Shown here: positions 59,095-64,000 of the stretch, one piece after another
Layout: each line of letters starts with the position of its first letter
Position numbering within the stretch: the first letter of the stretch is position 1
Assembly: GCF_018446385.1 (NCBI RefSeq)
Contig: NC_056002.1
Span: 30,738,636-30,802,635, forward strand
Source of the DNA: Zingiber officinale
Lineage: Eukaryota; Streptophyta; Magnoliopsida; Zingiberales; Zingiberaceae
DNA: 64,000 bases
Reading direction: 5' to 3'
The notes under the pieces: model-generated
The model's input: the letters and a program-made list of their open reading frames with translations, nothing else
Told to the model about the DNA's origin: nothing
The model's database searches: none
Translations under genes and position numbers: made by a program

Positions 59095-60958
59095 TGTGGG
59101 ACACTTCAGGAGCTGGGGGGGGGGGGGGGGGGGGGATTAGCTCCAACTACTATGTTGATGATGATTTGCAGTGAAAAACTTGAAGCAAATGCTAACACCT
59201 TGATTTATTTGGTATCCACCTTAATGAAGTGACTAATCCAAGGATACGACTCTCTCTCACACATCCACTATAAAATAACTCCTTCTCGGAAACACTCCAG
59301 AGGTGGAGAAATCTCGTACAAGCTCTTAACAAGAATACAATTCAAACAAGAAGTAAATACAAGAATATAAATGGAAAATCTCTTCTTGCTTGATCTCTTG
59401 TAGCTTGTAAACACCTCTTGAAACTTGGAAGTGTAGCAACACTTTCCTACAAGAAGCTTCAAGAACTGACGATAATAACGAAGAAGATCTCAGAGAAAAG
59501 ATTAGGTTGAGCTGCGAAGAAAACACCTTTTATCTGTGCGCTTTAGGGTTCCCAATCGATTGGGTTCGATCCCAATTGATTGTCGTGTCAGATTCCCATT
59601 CAAACATGCAAAACAATCATATCCCAATCGATTAATTAATTGATTGGGGAGGCTTAATCGATCTATTGATCAATCCAGAACGCCTCTGTGTTCTCACGGA
59701 AAACTTTAGAATTGATTTGGCTCCTTCCTAATCGATTCAACCTCCCTTCTGTGCCATCGCGAGAAACCAGCCCCAATTGATCACTTGATCGATTGGAGTG
59801 ACTTACTTGATCAACCAATCGATCCAACCACATTCTATGTTCTCGCAAGAAAAGCCTCCAATCAATCAACTAATTGATTAATGTATCCTTAATTGATCAG
59901 TTGATCGATTGGACTGTCTATGTTTGCGACAGTTCCCTAATCAATCAATTGGGACTCTAGCTTAATCGATTTCCCAACCTATTGACCAACCTTGACTAGC
60001 TTAACCAAGTCTAAGATTCGCTTGCCCAACATTCGGTGAACCTTGATGGAATGAGATTTCACCATCAAGTGTCTGATCAATCTTTGACCCATTTGGACTT
60101 TATCTCCTTATGCCAAGTGTTTAGTCCTCCATGATCCACTTAGATTTCCACTCACCAGATATCCGGTCAATCCTTTGATCCACCTAGATTTCCACTCGTG
60201 CCAAGTGTCAGGTTCTCCATGACTCACTTAGACTTCTAAACACTAGATATCCAGTCAACCTTGACTTACCTAAATTTTCACTGCCTGATTTTACTCACTA
60301 GGACTTCCTCACTGCTTAGTTTCACTCACTAAGACTTTTTACCACCTAGCTTCACTCACTAGGACTTTTACACATGACTTCACTCACTAGGATTTTCTCA
60401 TTACTTAGCTTCACTCAATGGGACTTTTCACCTGGTTTCACTCACCAAGACTTTTCCCACTGCCTAACTTCACTCACTATGGCTTTTCACTTGGTTTCAC
60501 TCACTATGACTTTTCCCACTACCTGACTTCATTTACTAGGGTTTTTCACCTGACTTCACTCACTAGGACTTTTCCCTACCGGAACTTTCTCACTGTCTAT
60601 CTTCACTCACTAGAGTTTTTCACCTGAATTCACTCACCAAGATTTTTTCCTACCAAATATCTGATGAACATTGCCCCACTTCTATTCTCCTTCTTCTGCC
60701 AACCTTTCGATTGGTCTTGCCCTTGACTAACCTCCAGTTAAGACTTTCTCAATCAAGTATCTGGTTAACCTTGACCTACTTGACTTTTGGTCAACCTTTG
60801 ACCGTCAATCTCCCAAATAGACAATTACACCAGCAATCTGCATATATTGTCAAACATCAAAACTCAGACATCAAAACTCAAACATCAAGATTCAAGCTTG
60901 AGCCAATTCAAGCTTAGTCAACCTGGTCAACTTTAACTTAGGGAAAATTGCACCAACA
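59095..60958 (-). repeat. Older copia-like LTR, minus orientation
   Basis: This stretch shares its layout with the LTR at 61224-62745: a G-homopolymer (59115-59135) near the left edge, the phrase TTGGTATCCACCTT...GTGACTAATCCAAGGAT, a cluster of CAATCGATTG/TTGATCGATT palindromes (59550-59950), a CTTCACTCACTAGGACTTTT tandem section (60280-60650), and the right terminus TTGCACCAACA. It is more diverged, and no polypurine tract or internal region adjoins its right end, so it is probably a solo or truncated LTR. The left boundary at 59095 is approximate. Confidence 0.6.
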
Positions 60959-61223
60959 TGATTCCCATTGGGGGTTTGCAATTAGGAATATGAATCTTCG
61001 TGAAGTCGCCGACCTCCTTTTCCTTCTAATCGCATGGCAAGTGGAGCTGCTGACTCAATTGTCGCTCGATCGATACAAGAAGGATCCTAAGTACAAGAGG
61101 GCCTTGAAGATCCTGATTGATATGCGCTTTGACGCAACAAAAATTACCAAGAATGAAGGGCTGCTATATCAAGCCCGATTGACCCTGAATATTGTCGATT
61201 TGACTGAATCGTTCAGTAAATTT
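60959..61223 (+). other. Orphan coding-like segment between two LTRs
   Basis: The frame is open for about 90 codons from the end of the older LTR into the next: NLREVADLLFLLIAWQ, LSLDRYKKDPKYKRALKILI, FDATKITKNEGLLYQARLTL. Composition and predicted helices look protein-like. There is no plausible independent start (the only ATGs are in the LTR edge or at MNLREV). I do not recognise the family; it may be part of a host or retroelement gene in which the LTRs landed. Confidence 0.35.
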
Positions 61224-62745
61224 TGTTAGGACCGAAAAGTAGCTAGAGGGGGGGGGGGGGTGAATAGCTCTTCGCGTGCTCGTTGCTCGGCGTTGCTTGT
61301 TTCTTCAAGGATGCGCAGCGGAAATATAAAGAAACAAATACAAACACGCTAACACTTGGATTTTACTTGGTATCCACCTCCAAGGGAGGTGACTAATCCA
61401 AGGATCCACACAACGCTCGCACCCTCCACTAATGAAACTCTCCTTTATGGTAACTACCAAGGGCGGAGAAGCCCTACAAGACTCAATACAAGAAGAAGAA
61501 AGGGTAGTAAAGAAATACAAGCTTACAAGCTTACAATGAGTGCACAAACCCTAACCCTAGTTTCTTCTTCTTGCTTTGATCCGCCTCTTGACTTGGAAGA
61601 GCCTCCAAGAACCTTCAAGAACTGGCGATCTCGAGCTTGAGAAGAGTTGTGGAGGAGCTGGTGAAGATCTGAAATGAATCTGTGAAGTGATGCCGAAGAC
61701 AAAGCTCGCCTGCGGCTCAAATACGACGCAACGGTCGGATCCCAATCGATTCGATTATTCCCAATCGATCGGGGAGGCTTTGGATCGATCCACGGATCGA
61801 TCCAGAGCGCCTCTGTGCTCTGGAAAAACGCCTGGATCGATCCACGGATCGATCCAGCGCTTATCGCGCGAAGCAGCAGCGTCCCAATCGATCCACTGAT
61901 CGATCCAGAGGCTTTCTGTTCGCTGGGAAAGGTCTGGATCGATCTACTGATCGATCCAGAGGCTTTCTGTTCACTGGGAAAGGTTTGGATCGATCCACTG
62001 ATCGATCCAGAGCCTGGATCGATCCACTGATCGATCCAGAGCTTGGTTTTTGCCCAAAACCAAGTCCCAAACCTCCCAAATCAACATCCGGTCAAACTTA
62101 ACCTGTTGGTACGTCATGCCTAGCATCTAGTCACTCCCTTGACCTTCTAGGACTCCCTCACCAAGTGTCCGGTCAATCCCTTTGACCCACTTGGACTTTT
62201 CTTTCATGCCAAGTATCCGGTCACTCTCTTGACCTACTTGGACTTTCACCTAGCTTCACTCACTAGGGTTTTCAATCTGCCTAGCTTCACTCACTAGGTC
62301 TTTCACCTGGCTTCACTCACCAGGATTTTCATACTGCCTAGCTTCACTCACTAGGACTTTCACCTGGCTTCACTCACCAGGATTTTCATCTGCCTAGCTT
62401 CACTCACTAGGACTTTTACCTGGCTTCACTCACCAGGATTTCCATCTGCCTAGCTTCACTCACTAGGACTTTCACCTGGCTTCACTCACCAGGATTTCCA
62501 TCTGCCTAACTTCACTCACTAGGACTTTTACCTGGCTTCACTCACCAGGATTTCCATCCAGTCAGGTATACCTACTTGACTCTTCTTCATTCACACTGAT
62601 CAGTCCCTGATCAGAATCTCCCCATATGAACAACTGCACCTGCATTGTCCATGTGTCTACATGTATTGTCAAACATCGAAACTATGACCAAGACTCAAGC
62701 TTGGTCAAACCAGTCAACCTTGACCTAAGGGATATTGCACCAACA
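61224..62745 (-). repeat. Copia-like (SIRE-type) LTR, minus orientation
   Basis: It starts TGTTAGGACCGAAAAG and ends TTGCACCAACA, so on the minus strand it runs TGTTGGTGCAA to CCTAACA with TG...CA ends. A 13-G run lies at 61248-61260. The section 61740-62045 is packed with GATCGATC palindromes. The section 62230-62570 is a tandem array of CTAGCTTCACTCACTAGGAC alternating with CTGGCTTCACTCACCAGGAT, about 57 bases per pair. Copia/SIRE assignment rests on the polypurine tract and the 3' region beyond 62746. Confidence 0.78.
61740..62045. repeat. Cluster of GATCGATC palindromes inside the LTR
   Basis: Pairs of the form TGGATCGATCCACTGATCGATCCAG (given here only as its two halves, GGATCGATCC and TGATCGATCC) recur about six to seven times, with spacers repeating GAGGCTTTCTGTTC and CTGGGAAAGG. 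The arrangement gives nested inverted repeats. Confidence 0.85.
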
Positions 62746-62763
62746 ATCTCCCCCTTTTTGATG
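62746..62763 (-). other. Polypurine tract of the copia-like element
   Basis: The plus strand ATCTCCCCCTTTTTGATG directly adjoins the LTR, so the minus strand carries CATCAAAAAGGGGGAGAT just before the 3' LTR. It fixes the element's orientation as minus. Confidence 0.85.
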
Positions 62764-64000
62764 TTTGGCAATACCTTTAAGTTTGGACCATTATGAGTTA
62801 AGCTAATCCCATAGCCTTAACTCCATTCATGCCAAGGTATGAATGTTGGTTCCCTTCATTCTCCCCCTATGACCTCCCCTATAGGTAATGAAGGTCTAAC
62901 TTAAACCACACATTCTCCCCCTATTGGCACACATCAACCCATCTTTGAGCACACATCAACCCGTGCCTCAATTTTGGGCACTCTTCAACAAATGCCCCAT
63001 TGTTGAAAACTCTCCCCCTGAAGAGTTGCTCATCGTTGTTCACAACTTCACTCGTTGTGACCAACACGATAATGAAGGACCCATTCCCTTCATTTTCAAA
63101 TAATGCTCGCTCTGGAGCATTAACATGGTCTAATGACCCAAATGAAGGTCCCATACCCTTCATTTATCCTTAACCCTACATTCTTCCTCAATGTAGACAA
63201 ATGCCCATCCTTGAGCATTATCCACTTAACGGAAGGTTAACCACCTTCCAAGGTTTATGAAAAATAATTTTCATGCCTTTAAAGAGTCCCTCCCCCTAAA
63301 AACATGGTGGTAACTTCTGTCATTGCACCAACAATGACTTGGAATCCCCAAAACTTTAGGAAACCCAATTTTAGAAGTTTTGAGGTTCAAATATTCAAAA
63401 TTTGAAACAAACCTTAACCTAAACTTCAACTTAGCCTTCCTTAACCAATCCATCCTTGTTTTCCACACGAAAACACCCTTTTTATGTATACAAATGTATT
63501 TTCAGGGGTTTGGAATGGTTACCTAGACTAAAATAGGTTCAAAATGCTGAAAATAAGCTTTCCCAGCCAAAATCAGCATCTTCGATCGATTGGAGTTGGG
63601 TTCCAATCATTGAACCCTGCTGAATCGATCCACCGATCGATTCAGTCTTTTTGGATCGATCGGCTGATCGATCCAGCGAGCTTCTGCTCGCTAGAATTGC
63701 CTTCTGAATCGATCCACTGATCGATTCAGACACTCCAATCGATCCATGGATCGATCGGAGCTCTGATAGTTGCTGAATTTCAAATTCAGCCAACTTCAGA
63801 AACCCCTAGAAAATTCTACAAAAATCCAAAAATCATGAAATTTCGTGTAGACATTATTTAGGGCATACTTTATCATGGAAAAATAGTTTTCTATGAAAAT
63901 ATATCATATCTTCAAAGATTGACACAATCTTGAAAACTTGCTAAAACTTTAGCGTTTTCTTCAAGTTTGTGTTTAACTATTCAATAATGATTACTATCAA
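62764..64000 (-). mobile_element. 3' internal region of the copia-like element, continuing past the window
   Basis: No coding domain is recognised in this 1.2 kb. Four further polypurine-like tracts on the minus strand (plus-strand CTCCCCCT at about 62860, 62914, 63011 and 63290) lie between phrases repeating CCCTTCATT and GGCACACATCAACCC. Multiple polypurine-like tracts upstream of the 3' LTR are a known trait of the SIRE lineage. At 63570-63765 another cluster of GATCGATC palindromes appears. The pol region would lie beyond 64000. Confidence 0.6.

Noticed and set aside
1-64000. tRNA, rRNA or snoRNA genes
   Set aside because: I looked for cloverleaf arms and box motifs by eye and saw none that I could support. 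The tRNA-like words are primer-binding sites of retroelements.

Overview
This is a plant nuclear genome window. Every host gene is split by GT-AG introns, intergenic DNA is AT-rich, and much of the space is LTR retrotransposons. The gene set (plant-type HAC acetyltransferase, vacuolar CAX exchanger, nuclear-encoded mitochondrial L27) fits an angiosperm. The retroelement mix suggests a monocot, possibly Zingiberales; that placement is an impression and was not tested by any search.

Layout. Positions 1-901 are the right part of a plus-strand LTR-like sequence rich in CGATTG/GATCGAT palindromes. Positions 902-21152 are one composite insertion: a Ty3/gypsy Tat-lineage element with two 801-bp LTRs, gag, protease, RT, two RNase H domains, integrase, a 65-bp tandem array and a spliced antisense gene. 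It is interrupted by a 690-bp hAT-like MITE in gag and by a complete minus-strand chromovirus (Tekay/Del-like, 7661-17238) with 2.56-kb LTRs and an exact 5-bp target duplication. The outer LTRs differ at about 6% of sites and the inner ones at about 1%, which agrees with the nesting order.

Positions 21153-56850 are the gene-rich part, all on the plus strand: a beta-propeller (WD40-like) gene of 8 coding exons; a decayed fragment of a pollen-receptor-like-kinase LRR domain; a complete HAC1-type CBP/p300 histone acetyltransferase (16 coding exons, 1733 aa predicted); the mitochondrial ribosomal protein bL27m gene with site II and telo-box promoter motifs; and a CAX2-type vacuolar cation/H+ exchanger (13 coding exons, 461 aa) with upstream ORFs. 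Small transposons with clear target duplications lie in HAC introns, and AT-rich segments next to (TA)n runs lie in two intergenic spaces.

Positions 57300-64000 are again repeat-dominated: a broken CpG-rich coding-like stretch, a GATCGG-rich retroelement remnant, and two related minus-strand copia-like LTRs (59095-60958 and 61224-62745). The second is followed by its polypurine tract and the 3' internal region, which runs off the window.

The four host genes share no pathway and there is no operon logic: they are independent housekeeping or regulatory genes on one strand. The least ordinary content is in the retroelements: the antisense spliced gene of the Tat element, its 65-bp array, the deletion-fused chromovirus pol, and the GATCGATC palindrome clusters. 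All intron boundaries were placed by eye from splice consensus and reading-frame continuity. No database search was run.
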